The notes under the pieces are model-generated. The model had not been told where the DNA came from and did not search any database. It saw only the letters and a program-made list of their open reading frames with translations. DNA of 64,000 bases from Anastatus disparis (taxonomy: Eukaryota > Arthropoda > Insecta > Hymenoptera > Eupelmidae). Of the stretch, positions 62,698 through 64,000 are shown in pieces (position 1 is the stretch's first letter; every line of letters begins with the position of its first letter). The stretch lies in NCBI GenBank assembly GCA_017163975.1, contig JAFFSR010000218.1, positions 11,411,501-11,475,500 on the forward strand. The letters are read 5' to 3'. A program made the translations under genes and the position numbers.

Positions 62698-64000
62698 ATC
62701 AATGTTGGTTAAACTAAAACTTTTTTTTTTCAACAAATTCATGCATATACATAAGTATTTCATACAATTTAGTCAAAATAATTTTCAAACCAACGAAACG
62801 ATATTAACAATTCGTAATACGAATAAAAGTTTAAAATATTGTCCATCTATCAGGTCGTGTCCACGTACCGGATATTTTACCTTATTTTACGAGCCCCAAG
62901 CTACTTGAACTTTTGACTAAACCTCGTATACAGTATGCATGCATACATATACGCGTGCACACAATGCTTGGATATTGATCCTTACACTAAAAAACCTTGA
63001 GAAAGTCGTAAAAACGAAATTGCAGCTTAGGTTGCATAGTTAAATTGTAAGGGATACAAGATTTTAATGAAAAAAATAAATAATCTTTTGAATAAATTAA
63101 GAATAAAGTTATTTGCAAAGTCTTATGTTAAAGAGCACTTTGTAATCTTTGTGGTTTATAGTACGTGCGTTGGAAATAGACATGTTTTTAAAGCTGAATT
63201 ATATATAACCTTCTATTTATAAATGATTTTTATTTTTATCATAAATATTAATTAACAAAATCTATAACGAGTTTTAAAATGTATCATTTTTCATTTACAA
63301 ATAATTATTTAGATTTAAATAAAAATCTAGACAATTTAATACTAATGTTTTAACTGAACTATTACAAATTGTTTTGAGAAAAAATCGATGAAACACTAGG
63401 ATTAATGAGCTAAATTGGTAATTAGTATTTCTTGCCGACGTTACAGACCTCTTTATTAGTCTTCTTTTAAGGCTGCAATTACACATAAAAGATTCCAATT
63501 ACGATCAACAATAAGATTATGAAATAAGATTATACAATAAGATTATTAAAGTTTTGAAAATTTTCAACAATGAGTATACATACCCACTTCTTACAGCTTT
63601 GAAAAAGGATTTATTCAAAAATACGAAACGTCGGCGAAAAATAATAAATAATAATTTAGCTCAGTAATCCTAGTAGTTTCTCCAATTTTGGTTAAATCAA
63701 TTATATCTTTAAGCGTTAACAGGATTACATACTTATTAAAAATTGTATTTGATTTAACGGGATGTCGTAGTTGTTGGAATCGAGTTTTGCTTTTTTTATC
63801 TTACTGATATCTTATTAAATTCACTATTTGGACAAATATAATGACTTGTCCGCGCTAAAACTATATTAATACAATAATTTTTGTTAAATTAAAAATTCAA
63901 TTTAGCTTCATATTTTTTTATGAACTTTGAATGAAAATTAGATATCAAGCTCGATGAACCTAACCTCAAAATAGTATATATCGAAAGTTTGTTTATAACT
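62698..64000. other. Window end, probably intron 3; nothing recognised
   Basis: AT-rich with chance ORFs only. If exon 3 uses the donor at 61,357, this is intronic sequence of the same gene. Confidence 0.4.

Noticed and set aside
1..64000. CRISPR arrays, operons, phage or other prokaryotic systems
   Set aside because: The window is an animal nuclear genome with spliced genes; no regularly spaced repeats or operon-like gene runs are present.

Overview
This window is strongly AT-rich eukaryotic DNA. Split genes with GT-AG introns, an animal Tollip gene, tRNA-derived SINEs and a CACTA-type DNA transposon point to an insect, probably (inference) a hymenopteran. I recognise two conserved genes, part of one long gene I cannot name, and many repeats.

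Bases 1-3001 hold two tail-to-tail genes. The 3' end of PEX16 (peroxisomal membrane biogenesis) runs on the plus strand. A complete six-exon Tollip gene (ubiquitin- and PI3P-binding endosomal adaptor of Toll/IL-1 signalling) runs on the minus strand. Their stop codons are about 870 bases apart.

Bases 3002 to about 16,500 are intergenic. They hold three SINEs, a 0.4 kb palindromic MITE, and otherwise AT-rich sequence with no credible gene.

From about 16,560 a GC-richer stretch leads through a long putative 5' leader, with two abutting upstream ORFs at 18,091-18,207, to the first coding exon of a plus-strand gene at 19,402. Two more exons in matching phase lie at 41,736 and 61,246, so at least 42 kb of the window belongs to one gene with 22 kb and 19 kb introns. 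Its predicted N-terminus is Ser/Arg-rich and becomes helical and charged in exon 3.

The introns are loaded with mobile DNA. They contain a 3.4 kb CACTA-type element with terminal inverted repeats, a 2-bp duplication and a frameshifted transposase (26,720-30,113), and five further full-length copies of SINE family 1 plus a fragment. Two other SINE families have one copy each, one of them with a 16-bp target duplication. A MITE family has five copies, and other foldback elements include one nested inside another at 57 kb. Perfect hairpins and simple repeats complete the picture.

The most distinctive observation is that SINE family 1 carries two built-in inverted repeats. One pairs the 5' head with an internal segment around the tRNA-like domain; the other forms a 3' hairpin. 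The other two SINE families also have a hairpin near their 3' ends.
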